DNA from: Comamonas sp. BIGb0152 | GTDB lineage: Bacteria > Pseudomonadota > Gammaproteobacteria > Burkholderiales > Burkholderiaceae_C | Direction of reading: 5' to 3' | Assembly (NCBI RefSeq): GCF_024809975.1 | Contig: NZ_JANUDY010000008.1 | Coordinates: 186,001-250,000, forward strand | Length of the DNA: 64,000 nt | Shown: one piece after another, positions 25,728 to 34,445 of the stretch | Layout of the letters: each line of letters starts with the position of its first letter | Position numbering within the stretch: the stretch's first letter is position 1 | Translations under genes and position numbers: made by a program | The notes under the pieces: generated by a model | Database searches by the model: none | What the model was told of the DNA's origin: nothing | Seen by the model: only the letters and a program-made list of their open reading frames with translations

Positions 25728-27434
25728 TTACATGCCTGCGTAGTTGGGTCCGCCGCCGCCTTCCGGTGTCACCCAGACAATGTTCTGGGTGGGGTCCTTG
25801 ATATCGCAGGTCTTGCAGTGCACGCAGTTTTGTGCATTGATCTGCAGGCGCTGGGCGTCGCCGCCCTGGCTCTCGTCGGGCACAAACTCGTACACGCCTG
25901 CCGGGCAGTATCGCTGCTCGGGGCCGGCATACTTGGCCAGGTTGATCTGCACCGGCACGCTGGCATCTTTCAAGGTCAGATGGGCGGGCTGGTCTTCAGC
26001 ATGGTTGGTGCTGCTGATGAAGACGCTGGAGAGCCGGTCGAATGTCAGCTTGCCATCGGGCTTGGGGTAGACAATCGGTTTGCACTCGGCCGCCGGCTTC
26101 AGGTAGGCATGGTCGGGCTTGTTGCGGTGCAGGGTCCAAGGCATGTTGCCGCGCAGCAAGAACTGCTCCAGGCCGTTCATGATGGAGGCCGTGACCAGGC
26201 CCTTCTTGAACCAGCTCTTGAAGTTGCGGCTCTTGTTGAGCTCTTCATGCAGCCAGCTCTTTTCAAAGGCTGCCGGGTAAGCGCTCAGTTCATCGCCTTG
26301 GCGGCCAGCGGCGATGGCCTCAAAGGCGGCCTCTGCCGCCAGCATGCCGGTCTTGATGGCAGCGTGGCTGCCCTTGATGCGGCTGACGTTCAGGAAGCCT
26401 GCATCGCAGCCCACCAGTGCACCGCCTGGGAACACCGTCTTGGGCAGGCTCATCAGGCCGCCGGCCGTAATCGCACGGGCGCCATAGCCAATGCGCTTGG
26501 CCGGCTTGATGCCCTTGGCCTCATCGCCTTCCAGGTAGTAGCGGATGTTGGGATGGGTCTTCCAGCGCTGCATCTCCTCGAACGGAGACAGGTAGGGGTT
26601 GGCGTAATCCAGACCGGTGATGAAGCCCAGGGTGACTTTGTTGTCATCGAGGTGGTAGAGGAAGGCACCACCGTAGGTGTCGTTGTTCATCGGCCAGCCG
26701 GCGGTGTGCATCACAAAACCGGGCTGGTGGCGCTGGGGATCGATCTCCCACAGCTCCTTGACCCCCAGGCCATAAGTCTGCGGGTCCTTGCCCTCGTCGA
26801 GCTTGAACTTGGCAATCAGCTGCTTGCCCAGGTTGCCGCGCGAGCCTTCGGCAAAGATGGTGTACTTGCCATGCAGTTCCATGCCGAGCTGGAACTCGCC
26901 GGTGGGCTCACCGTTCTTGCCCACGCCCATGTTGCCAGTGGCCACGCCCTTGACCGAGCCGTCTTCGTTGTAAAGCACTTCGGCAGCAGCAAAGCCGGGG
27001 AAAATCTCGACGCCCAGGCCCTCGGCCTGCTCGGCCAACCATTTGACGACAAAGCCCAGCTGAACGATGTAGTTGCCTTCGTTGTGAAAGCAAGGAGGCA
27101 GCAGCCAGTTGGGCGTGCGCAGACCGGATTTTTCGCTCAGGAAAATCATCGCGTCTTCGGTCACCGGCTGGTTCAACGGTGCGCCCTTGGCTTTCCAGTC
27201 CGGGATCAGCTCGGTCAATGCGCGCGGATCCATGATGGCGCCCGACAAGGTGTGTGCACCAGGCTCCGAGCCTTTTTCCAGCACGACGACCGAGACATCG
27301 CTGCCCTTTTCAGCCGCCAGCTGCTTGAGACGGATGGCCGTGGCCAGGCCGCCTGGGCCGCCGCCGACGATGACAACGTCGTACTCCATCGATTCGCGGG
27401 GGCCATATTGGGCCAGTATTTCTTCGTTGGTCAT
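25728..27434 (-). CDS. Electron transfer flavoprotein-ubiquinone oxidoreductase
   Basis: Inner-membrane FAD/4Fe-4S enzyme that passes electrons from acyl-CoA and other dehydrogenases, via ETF, to ubiquinone. The 568 residues show the FAD Rossmann loop VVIVGGGPGGLATAIRLKQ, LEKGSEPGAHTLSGAI, the FAD-binding GCDAGFLNVSRIKGSHAAIKTGMLAAE region, and the C-terminal 4Fe-4S domain (YCPAGVYEF and NCVHCKTCDIKDPTQNI). Start ATG 27434 follows CGGAG; the frame opens to 27713. It is divergent from a thioesterase gene. ETF genes themselves are not in this window. Confidence 0.97.
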   Translation of the reverse strand: MTNEEILAQYGPRESMEYDVVIVGGGPGGLATAIRLKQLAAEKGSDVSVVVLEKGSEPGAHTLSGAIMDPRALTELIPDWKAKGAPLNQPVTEDAMIFLSEKSGLRTPNWLLPPCFHNEGNYIVQLGFVVKWLAEQAEGLGVEIFPGFAAAEVLYNEDGSVKGVATGNMGVGKNGEPTGEFQLGMELHGKYTIFAEGSRGNLGKQLIAKFKLDEGKDPQTYGLGVKELWEIDPQRHQPGFVMHTAGWPMNNDTYGGAFLYHLDDNKVTLGFITGLDYANPYLSPFEEMQRWKTHPNIRYYLEGDEAKGIKPAKRIGYGARAITAGGLMSLPKTVFPGGALVGCDAGFLNVSRIKGSHAAIKTGMLAAEAAFEAIAAGRQGDELSAYPAAFEKSWLHEELNKSRNFKSWFKKGLVTASIMNGLEQFLLRGNMPWTLHRNKPDHAYLKPAAECKPIVYPKPDGKLTFDRLSSVFISSTNHAEDQPAHLTLKDASVPVQINLAKYAGPEQRYCPAGVYEFVPDESQGGDAQRLQINAQNCVHCKTCDIKDPTQNIVWVTPEGGGGPNYAGM

Positions 27435-27687
27435 CGGGGCTCCGTACAAATTCTTTTGAAACTGATCTAGCAGGCATGCGGCAATCGGGGAGGGCTGCCC
27501 TGGGTTGCATGCAGTGCCATGGATTTTAGGGGGATGTTGCAGTGCGGCAACCGCCTGGATCCTAGGGTTAGCCCTAGATTTGCTGCCTTCTCCGCTCTGA
27601 TTTCTGAGACAGGGGCTTTGTGGCTGTGAAAGTCGGCGACAAGGCCGGGTCGCTGGCCCCTGCCGCCTGGCCGTAATATGCCAGTCT

Positions 27688-28110
27688 ATGAAAATCTTGC
27701 TTCCTGACCACAAACGCTGGGTTCATGACTCGGCCATGGATGTTCGCTGGGGGGATATGGACAGCCTGGGCCATGTCAACAACACCGTGTATTTTCGCTA
27801 CATGGAAAGCGCAAGGGTGGAGTGGCTGCGCTCCTCGCGCGACACGCCCCATGGCGAGGGACAGGGCCCGGTGGTCGTCAACTGCTTTTGCAATTACTTG
27901 CGGCAGATCGAATACCCGGCCCAGCTGGTGGTCAAGATGTTCGTCAGCGATGCTGCGCGCACAGCCTTCGAGACCTGGTACCACCTGGAAAAAGCCGATG
28001 AGCCCGGCCAGATTTATGCCACTGGCGGTGCCACCGTGGTGTGGGTGGATTTTGCGCGCCAAAAAGCAGTGGATCTGCCCGCCTGGATGCGGGGCATGGT
28101 GGAAGGCTGA
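27688..28110 (+). CDS. 4-hydroxybenzoyl-CoA-type acyl-CoA thioesterase
   Basis: A 140-residue hotdog-fold protein. The YbgC/4HBT active-site stretch DMDSLGHVNNTVYFRYMESAR is intact, with the catalytic Asp and the H-V-N-N segment. The rest alternates strands as in the family. It probably cleaves acyl- or aryl-CoA thioesters. Its start overlaps the upstream side of the ETF-quinone oxidoreductase gene region, transcribed in the opposite direction; a link to beta-oxidation is inference. Confidence 0.9.
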   Translation: MKILLPDHKRWVHDSAMDVRWGDMDSLGHVNNTVYFRYMESARVEWLRSSRDTPHGEGQGPVVVNCFCNYLRQIEYPAQLVVKMFVSDAARTAFETWYHLEKADEPGQIYATGGATVVWVDFARQKAVDLPAWMRGMVEG

Positions 28111-28167
28111 CATCGCCCCAAGGGATGGGGGGATGCGCCGCGAAATGGCCTTGGTTTGGATGCATGG

Positions 28168-28557
28168 CTATGCATCTTTACGCGCATGACCGATGAGGCC
28201 CAAATGGGTGAATGTGAAACCTGCGGCGTACTTGAGGCCATAGCCCAGTGCGCGGTCAAAGCCGATATGGGCCAGCCAAATAATACCGGCGCTGACTGCG
28301 ACAGGCGCAGACAAAAGAGCGCCCGCCGTCAGCACCACCAACGCGCCGACAAGAGAGTGTGCAAGGTTGTACGCAATGGCCCCTAGTCTGGAGCCCGCAA
28401 GATAGCCAGCAAAGGACAGGTCGGGGGCAAAAAAGAACAAAGCGAAGCTGCCCCAGCCACTGCCGAATTTTGCGTAGGCCAGAATAGCCGCCACGAGAAT
28501 GCAAAGTCCTTCGAGTCGAAGCAGAACCCGAACACCGCCTGAGACTGCATTGGTCAT
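28168..28557 (-). CDS. DUF4260 family membrane protein
   Basis: A 129-residue integral membrane protein with about four hydrophobic segments. It follows the DUF4260 pattern: RLEGLCILVAAILAYAKF, then FFFAPDLSFAGYLAGSRLGAIAYNLAHS, then IIWLAHIGFDRALGYGLKYAAGFTFTHLGLIG. Function unknown; such genes are widespread as single accessory genes. Start ATG 28557 is set by the family N terminus. Confidence 0.85.
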   Translation of the reverse strand: MTNAVSGGVRVLLRLEGLCILVAAILAYAKFGSGWGSFALFFFAPDLSFAGYLAGSRLGAIAYNLAHSLVGALVVLTAGALLSAPVAVSAGIIWLAHIGFDRALGYGLKYAAGFTFTHLGLIGHARKDA

Positions 28558-28933
28558 AAAAATGATCCTCGTATCTGAATACTGAATAGATGGAGACGAC
28601 AGACCCAAGGCGGTTGTTGTCTGGAAGAACATCGGCTATTGCCATGTGCCCATGCATGATGGATGGTTCTGGCCGCTCAGCGACCGTCTCCACCTATCCC
28701 CATGGCTGCCCTTCGCCGTCGCCCCATGCCTGGGGGCGGTCATGCACCATCGCGATGTCAAACGCTTGGGGCGGTGCGACTGCATGGCGGTATTCCCTGC
28801 CCTCGCATACATGGCGGGAACGCAGATCGCCAATGGCGTATCCGTGCTCACGCATAGGCGCCCTGCTGACAGTTGGCACCGCCGGCCACGCCTCTCACCC
28901 CTGACGCGGGGACGCTATCACCGCCCATCCAGG
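28558..28933. other. 376-bp region without a supported gene
   Basis: All frames here are short, mutually overlapping and lack family-like sequence or Shine-Dalgarno sites. No hairpin terminator or clear promoter stands out, apart from the region just upstream of 28557 that must serve the DUF4260 gene. It may be a decayed gene. Confidence 0.4.
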
Positions 28934-29293
28934 CTACGTGGCACTGGCCTTGGGCAGGGGCGCCTGCCAGCGCGCCACAAACCAGAAGTAAAAACCGGCT
29001 GCGGCAAAGATGGCAGCCATCACGCCCAGCAGCAGTTGCACATCGGGGTTGTCTCCGTAAGGCCCCCAGACCACGCGGCCCAGCAGCACCAGTACGACGA
29101 TCGCCGAGATGACTGCGCAGCGCCGGTTGCGCGCCCGCGCCCTTTGCTCCGCTTGCGCGATGAACAGCTCGGCATGTTCGCTGTTGAAGCCCGCTGCCTC
29201 CAGCTTGACCAACAAATCCTCGCGCGACTTGCCTTTGAGGATGTCGCGCGCAATCAGGAAACGCAGAACTTTGTTGGATGCGGAATCGGCCAT
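28934..29293 (-). CDS. Small two-helix membrane protein, unknown function
   Basis: A 119-residue protein that I do not recognise. The first 55 residues are a soluble, charged, helical segment (SNKVLRFLIARDILKGKSREDLLVKLEAAGF, HAELFIAQAEQRARARNRR). Two hydrophobic segments follow (CAVISAIVVLVLLGRVVW and LLLGVMAAIFAAAGFYFWFVA), giving a cytoplasmic head on a membrane hairpin. Start ATG 29293 is chosen over the extension to 29353. It is divergent from the lysine/saccharopine dehydrogenase-like gene. Confidence 0.65.
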   Translation of the reverse strand: MADSASNKVLRFLIARDILKGKSREDLLVKLEAAGFNSEHAELFIAQAEQRARARNRRCAVISAIVVLVLLGRVVWGPYGDNPDVQLLLGVMAAIFAAAGFYFWFVARWQAPLPKASAT

Positions 29294-29415
29294 GGCGTGA
29301 AAAGAGTAGCAGGGAGTGGGTGAATAACAGCGCAAGCGCAGCGCGCCGCCCATTGTGCCTGCCTGTCACAAACCCCTTCAATACCGACGCATTGACACTA
29401 GGGTTAACCATGATT

Positions 29416-29495
29416 TATGACGTTAAATAGTTATTTTTTGACTAAATGACTAGATAAACAAAATAATATGACGTTTTAATATGTTCATATTGACA
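29416..29495 (+). promoter_or_regulatory. AT-rich promoter region with repeated TATGACGTT
   Basis: The 150 bp before the dehydrogenase gene are strongly AT-rich. TATGACGTT occurs at 29416-29424 and again at 29467-29475, 51 bp apart (about five helical turns), which fits cooperative binding of one regulator on the same face. A consensus -35 TTGACA is at 29490-29495, but no good -10 is placed at the right distance. Confidence 0.45.
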
Positions 29496-29545
29496 TCGTA
29501 TGCTTGTAACATTTCTCCATCATTCACCCTGATCGAGAGCGAAAA

Positions 29546-30709
29546 ATGAGCGAGAAAACCAGCAAAAAATCCCGTCATCCATCCGCTGATACCGCGGGCA
29601 AGCTGAGCACTGCGGACAAGAAAGTCACCATTCTGGGCGCCGGGAAAATTGGCTTTGCGATGGCGGTGCTGCTGCAAGCCGCTGGCGGCTACCAGCTGCG
29701 CATTGCCGACCAGTCCAAGTCCCAGCTCAAGGCCGCTGCGGCGCTGGGTCTGGAGACGGTGCACATCGGCAAGGGCGGCGATTTGATGCCCGCGGTGCAA
29801 GGCCAGTTTGCGGTGCTCAATGCGCTGCCTTTTCACATGGCTATCGAGGTGGCCGGGGTTGCAGCCGCGCATGGGGTGCACTACTTTGATTTGACCGAGG
29901 ATGTGCAGTCCACCCATGCCATCCGCAAGCTGGCCGCCAAAGCCGGCAGCGTGCTGATGCCCCAGTGCGGTCTGGCCCCGGGCTTTATCGGCATTGTGGG
30001 CAATGATGTGGCCAAGCATTTCGACACCCTGCACGACCTGAAGATGCGCGTGGGCGCGCTGCCCCGCTACCCGCAGGGCAGCCTGCGCTACAACCTGACC
30101 TGGAGCACCGAGGGGCTGATCAACGAATACATCAACCCCTGCGAGGCCTTGGTGGATGGCCAGCCGCTGGCGGTGCATGCGCTCGAAGGCCTGGAGACCT
30201 TTGCGTTGGACGGCATCGAGTACGAAGCCTTCAACACCAGCGGCGGGCTGGGTACCTTGACCGAGACCTGGGCCGGCAAGGCGCGCAATGTGGACTACAA
30301 GTCCATCCGCTATCCGGGCCACTGCGCCATCCTGAAAATTTTGCTCAATGAGCTCAAGCTGCGCGACAAGCGCGAGCTGCTCAATGAGATTTTTGACAAC
30401 GCCATTGCCGCCACGCGCCAGGACGTGATCGTGATCTTTGCCAGCGCCAGCGGCTACAAGGGCGAGCGTCTGATGCAGGAGTCCTACTCAGCCCGCATTG
30501 TTGGCACGACGGTTGCAGGCCATGCGCTCACTGCCATCCAATTGACCACAGCGGCAGGTATTTGCTGCGCACTGGACCTGGTGGCCAGCGGTGTGCTGCC
30601 CCAAAAGGGCTTTATCGCGCAAGAGTCCATTGGGCTGGCGGATTTCATGGCCAACCGTTTTGGCCAGTACTACCGGCAGCAAGACCTGAACGCCGCCTTG
30701 GCAGCCTGA
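29546..30709 (+). CDS. Saccharopine dehydrogenase family protein (lysine dehydrogenase-like)
   Basis: A 387-residue NAD(P)-dependent oxidoreductase. The Rossmann motif is VTILGAGKIGFAMAVLLQAAGGYQLRIAD. The YFDLTEDVQSTHAIRKLAAKAGSVLMPQCGLAPGFIGIVGND stretch and the RYNLTWSTEGLINEY segment match saccharopine dehydrogenase / L-lysine 6-dehydrogenase-type enzymes. A role in lysine or a related amino-acid catabolism is likely but the substrate is not proved. About 25 basic/Ser residues precede the Rossmann fold. It is monocistronic with its own AT-rich promoter region and terminator. Confidence 0.85.
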   Translation: MSEKTSKKSRHPSADTAGKLSTADKKVTILGAGKIGFAMAVLLQAAGGYQLRIADQSKSQLKAAAALGLETVHIGKGGDLMPAVQGQFAVLNALPFHMAIEVAGVAAAHGVHYFDLTEDVQSTHAIRKLAAKAGSVLMPQCGLAPGFIGIVGNDVAKHFDTLHDLKMRVGALPRYPQGSLRYNLTWSTEGLINEYINPCEALVDGQPLAVHALEGLETFALDGIEYEAFNTSGGLGTLTETWAGKARNVDYKSIRYPGHCAILKILLNELKLRDKRELLNEIFDNAIAATRQDVIVIFASASGYKGERLMQESYSARIVGTTVAGHALTAIQLTTAAGICCALDLVASGVLPQKGFIAQESIGLADFMANRFGQYYRQQDLNAALAA

Positions 30710-30838
30710 GGGCCCAGGCAACGCCCTTCGCTGGCTGGCCAGCGAGTGGTCGCCAACTCCCTTGCGCCATGCGGGCAGGGGCTGCTGCCAGCGGCCCCCG
30801 CCCGCTGTGGGGCCCACACATCTATCCCTTTAAAAAAT

Positions 30839-30882
30839 GCTGCTTTCGTCCCTGATGGGGGAGGAAAGCAGCTATTATTTTT
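30839..30882 (+). terminator. Terminator of dehydrogenase gene
   Basis: A 9-bp stem (30839-30847 with 30864-30872) encloses a 16-nt loop with further pairing potential, followed by TATTATTTTT. Confidence 0.75.
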
Positions 30883-30938
30883 GAAGTTTCAGAAAGTATG
30901 TGCTGTGACTAATTGCTAGTCTCCACGCATTTCTGTGC

Positions 30939-31005
30939 TTCGCAACAGATGACTTGCATCAAGCAATGTCCCTCCGGTGATCGATAGCGATTGCTTTGTT
31001 GCGAA
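30939..31005. other. Large nested stem-loop upstream of orphan TRAP binding protein
   Basis: TTCGCAACA (30939-30947) pairs with TGTTGCGAA (30997-31005), and AAGCAAT (30961-30967) pairs with ATTGCTT (30990-30996). The right arms are contiguous, giving a 16-bp stem with a 13-nt bulge on the left and a 22-nt apical loop. It lies in a 506-bp gene-free gap, 211 bp before the next start codon. It could be a 5' leader structure or a DNA operator. No T tract follows. The rest of the gap holds no supported gene. Confidence 0.5.
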
Positions 31006-31215
31006 AGCCACGATAGATTGCGTCGGCTCCTCACACAAGTTGTGACGATAGTGACCAAATAAATCGGATGGCACGGTGGATGCCCGCAATGCATGGTTCG
31101 CCATGGGGTCGCGGGCATCGTTTTCCTCTTTGTGGGGCTTTTCAGTACACATGCGGTCTGCTGCAGCAACCTCGGGAGTGGGGCGCAGCGGGCTCAGATA
31201 CCAAGGAATCGTCAT

Positions 31216-32253
31216 ATGGCAGATCACAATACCGACAAAATGCTGGTCAGTCCCTCTCGACGCAAAGCGCTGGCCAGCATGGGCTTGGCAGCAGGCTCTG
31301 GTCTGGTCTGGTCGCTGCCCACTATGGCGAGGGCGGCTGCGACCCCGCTCAAGTGCGCCGGCGCCTACACCGACACGCTGTTCCACACCCGCAACCTGAC
31401 GCAGTTTGCGCGTGAGGCTGGCAGCCTGAGCCAGGGCGGCCTGCAGATCGAGGTGGTCACCAATGCCAAGCTGATGCCCATGAACCAGGTCATGCCGGCG
31501 CTCAGCAAGGGCGATTTGGCGATTGGCGAGATCTTCATGTCGAACTTCAGCGACCAGTACCCAGCTTTTGCCATTGACTCGCTGCCCTTTATTGTGCGCA
31601 GCTTTGACGATGCCAAGCGCCTGTGGGCCGCCACGCGCGAGCCGATTGAGGCCTTGCTGAAAAAGCAGGGCATCCGCTTGCTCTACACCGCACCATGGCC
31701 AGGCCAGGGCCTGTTCTCGCGCACGCCGGTCAACAAGCTCGATGACGTCAAGGGCCAGAAATTCCGCGTCAACAACGTGGCCTCCAAGTACATTGCCGAG
31801 GTGGCGGGTGCCACCCCGGTCGACACCCCGGCCAACGACCTGGCCAAGGCCATCCAGGCGGGCAAGGTCGATGTGATGCTGACGTCGAGCACCACGGGCG
31901 TGGACAGCCAATCCTGGAACGCCATGGGCATCTTTATCGACATGCGCGCCTGGATTCCGAAGAACCTGATTCTGATGAGCGAGAAGAGCTGGTCGGGCCT
32001 GTCCGAAGGGGCCAAGACGGCGCTGGATACCGCTGCCAAGCAGGCCGAATCGCGCGGCTGGCAACTGGCCAAGGACGCCGATGATGCCGCGCAGAAAGTG
32101 CTGGTCGAGCATGGCACCAAGATCAGCCAGCCCTCTTATGAACTGCGCCGCGCACTGGATTTGATGGGCGAGAAGTTTGCCCGGGAATGGTCGTCCAAAG
32201 CCGGCATGGATGGGGCTGCAGCGCTGCTGAACTACTACTTCCCCAAGAAGTAA
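31216..32253 (+). CDS. TRAP transporter solute-binding protein (DctP family), orphan
   Basis: A 345-residue exported protein. A twin-arginine-like signal (SPSRRKALASMGLAAGSGLVWSLP) is followed by a DctP-family body: LTQFAREAGSLSQGGLQIEVVTNAKLM, PWPGQGLFSRTPVNKLDDVKGQKFRVNN, ANDLAKAIQAGKVDVMLTSSTTGVDSQSW. These bind carboxylates or related acids for DctQM permeases. No dctQ or dctM is adjacent. Shine-Dalgarno AAGGAA precedes ATG 31216; the frame extends to 31093. Ligand unknown. Confidence 0.92.
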   Translation: MADHNTDKMLVSPSRRKALASMGLAAGSGLVWSLPTMARAAATPLKCAGAYTDTLFHTRNLTQFAREAGSLSQGGLQIEVVTNAKLMPMNQVMPALSKGDLAIGEIFMSNFSDQYPAFAIDSLPFIVRSFDDAKRLWAATREPIEALLKKQGIRLLYTAPWPGQGLFSRTPVNKLDDVKGQKFRVNNVASKYIAEVAGATPVDTPANDLAKAIQAGKVDVMLTSSTTGVDSQSWNAMGIFIDMRAWIPKNLILMSEKSWSGLSEGAKTALDTAAKQAESRGWQLAKDADDAAQKVLVEHGTKISQPSYELRRALDLMGEKFAREWSSKAGMDGAAALLNYYFPKK

Positions 32254-32301
32254 GCCGCACGCCAGCGGGTGCCTCAACCGCGCTGGCGCAAAGCGGGCAA
32301 G

Positions 32302-32341
32302 AAACCGCCGAAGCCTTCCTGGGGCATCGGCGGTTTTGTTT
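32302..32341. terminator. Bidirectional terminator between TRAP binding protein and acyl-CoA ligase
   Basis: A 10-bp perfect stem AAACCGCCGA/TCGGCGGTTT (32302-32311 with 32327-32336) with a T-rich right tail. It lies between convergent genes. Confidence 0.8.
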
Positions 32342-32355
32342 TGGCGCGGCCGGCC

Positions 32356-34212
32356 TTACTTGGCGTAGATCTGGGTGATCTGGTCGGCAAACTTCTGCAT
32401 CAGTTGCGGGCGGCGCAGCTTCAGCGTCGGCGTCATCAAGCCGTTGTCGACGCTCCAGGGCTCGGTGACCAGGTAGACCGCACGCGGCACCGCATATTTG
32501 GCTAGGCCCTGGCACTGCTGGGCGATACGGGCCAAGGCGGCCTGGCGCACCGCACTGGCCTGCAGGCTCACGGAGTTCTCGGGGTCTAGGCCCAGACGCT
32601 CGGCCAACTGCTTCCATTCCTCCCGGTTGACGACGGCAATGCAGGCGATAAAGGGCTGCTGCTCGCCCACCACAAAGCTCTGCTCGAAGAGCGGATCGGC
32701 GCACAGCGCCTGCTCGATGTCCGAGGGCGGCACCTTCTCACCCGTGGCGGTGACGATGATTTCCTTGATGCGGCCGACAATGCGTACCTCGCCATTCACC
32801 AACTCGGCCTGGTCGCCGGTGCGCAGCCAGCCGTCCTCGGTAAAGGCCTGGCGCGTGTCTTCGGGGCGGCCCCAGTAGCCCATCATGATGTTGGGGCCGC
32901 GCGCCTGCAGCTCCTTGTTCTCGCCAATGCGTACTTCCATGCCATCGAGGGGCTTGCCCACGGTAGAGGGGTCGTTGCGCTGCAGCGAGTTGGCGGTGAG
33001 CACCGGCGAGGTCTCGGTCATGCCAAAGCCTTGCAGCACGTTCAGGCCCAGGCCCAGAAAACTGTGCGACACCACCGAGGGGATGGCCGCGCCGCCGGTC
33101 ACCGCAATGCGCAGGCGGCCGCCAAACAGGTCCAGGATGGGCTGGGCCACCTTTTTTTGCAGCAGGGACCAGGGCAGCCAGCGGGCCCAGCCGCCTTGGG
33201 GCGCATCGGTATTGCTCAGGCCATGGGCCTGGCAGTGGCGCGCCCAGCCCTTGGAGACCGCGGCGGCAAACAAGGCGCGCTTGAAGGCCGAATGCGACAG
33301 CTTCTCCTGAATCTTGGCGTAGATGCGTTCATAGATGCGAGGCACAGACACCAGGATGGTGGGCCGGATGCTGAGCATGTCCTCGGCCAGCAAGGCCACC
33401 GAACGGGCATAGACCACCGTGCTCGCCACCGCCATCGGCAGGTAGTAGCCGCAGCTGCGCTCAAAGGTGTGCGAGACCGGCAGGAAGGACAGGAAGACAT
33501 CGTCCTGCGTTGGCACCACGCGCCCCAGTACGGCCTTGACGTCGCTGAGCACATTGTGGTGGCTGAGCATCACGCCCTTGGGCTTGCCGGTGGTGCCGCT
33601 GGTGTAGACGATGGCGGCCATGTCCTGGGCCTGGGGCGCCTGGACCGCTTGGGGTGGTCGGGCACTGTCTTGTGCCTGCGCCAGCCAGTCCTGCAGGCGT
33701 ACCAGGCGTGGGTGGCCATCGCTGGCAGGCGGCTCGGGCAGGGCGGGCTGCTGCGGGTCATCGATCACCACGCAGCGCAAGGCGGGCAGGGCTGTGCCGG
33801 TGGCCACGATCTGTTGCCAGGTCTCCAGCCGGTTGATGAGCAGCAGCGACGCGCCGGCATCGGCCAGGATAAAGGCGATGTTGCCCGGGTTGTCATTGGC
33901 GTGCAGGGGCACGGTGGCGCATGCGGCGGCCAGGCCGGCCTGGTCGATGCAGATGGCGTGGACGCTGTTGGTCAGCAAGGTGGCAATGCGCGCGCCGCGC
34001 GCCAGGTGCAGTGCCTGCACCGCCTGGCCCCACAGCGCCACCTTGGCCTGCATGTCGCCCCAGCTGAAGGATTGCCAGGCGTTCGATGCCGTGTCGAACC
34101 AGCGGTAGGCCTCGCGCTGCGGGCTGGTGCGGCAGCGGTAATCGAAAAGCTCGGGCAGGGTGGTCAAAGCGCGCAGATCGGCGGGCAGGGGCACTGAAAG
34201 TTGGGCGGTCAT
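32356..34212 (-). CDS. Long-chain fatty acid--CoA ligase (AMP-binding, FadD15-type)
   Basis: A 618-residue acyl-CoA synthetase that activates fatty acids through an acyl-AMP. Core motifs: AIVYTSGTTGKPKGVMLSH (P-loop), FLPVSHTFERSCGYY, GGRLRIAVTGGAAIP, LQGFGMTETSP, EDGWLRTGDQAEL and the hinge GRIKEIIVTATGEKVPPSDIE, with the C-terminal LTPTLKLRR-like catalytic Lys region (LMTPTLKLRRP). The length and the final motifs match the long-chain ACSL/FadD15 class rather than E. coli FadD. It stands alone on the minus strand. Confidence 0.93.
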   Translation of the reverse strand: MTAQLSVPLPADLRALTTLPELFDYRCRTSPQREAYRWFDTASNAWQSFSWGDMQAKVALWGQAVQALHLARGARIATLLTNSVHAICIDQAGLAAACATVPLHANDNPGNIAFILADAGASLLLINRLETWQQIVATGTALPALRCVVIDDPQQPALPEPPASDGHPRLVRLQDWLAQAQDSARPPQAVQAPQAQDMAAIVYTSGTTGKPKGVMLSHHNVLSDVKAVLGRVVPTQDDVFLSFLPVSHTFERSCGYYLPMAVASTVVYARSVALLAEDMLSIRPTILVSVPRIYERIYAKIQEKLSHSAFKRALFAAAVSKGWARHCQAHGLSNTDAPQGGWARWLPWSLLQKKVAQPILDLFGGRLRIAVTGGAAIPSVVSHSFLGLGLNVLQGFGMTETSPVLTANSLQRNDPSTVGKPLDGMEVRIGENKELQARGPNIMMGYWGRPEDTRQAFTEDGWLRTGDQAELVNGEVRIVGRIKEIIVTATGEKVPPSDIEQALCADPLFEQSFVVGEQQPFIACIAVVNREEWKQLAERLGLDPENSVSLQASAVRQAALARIAQQCQGLAKYAVPRAVYLVTEPWSVDNGLMTPTLKLRRPQLMQKFADQITQIYAK

Positions 34213-34445
34213 ATTCTCAAATTCTCCTGGGTGTCATCATCGCATTGGCGCACCACAGTCTTGGCCATTTGGGGCGCCAACCTGGGTCTGGATTGCTGCG
34301 ATTTGCAAGCTTGCGATGGTAGGCAGAGCCCCGTCCACAATCCTGCATTTTCATGCTTGTGTGGCCTTTGTGTCGCTTGGGTATCAATTTTTGATACTTT
34401 GTGGCGCCGCCCGGGCGCGCTGAGCAGCTGGCGTTGGCGCAGCGT

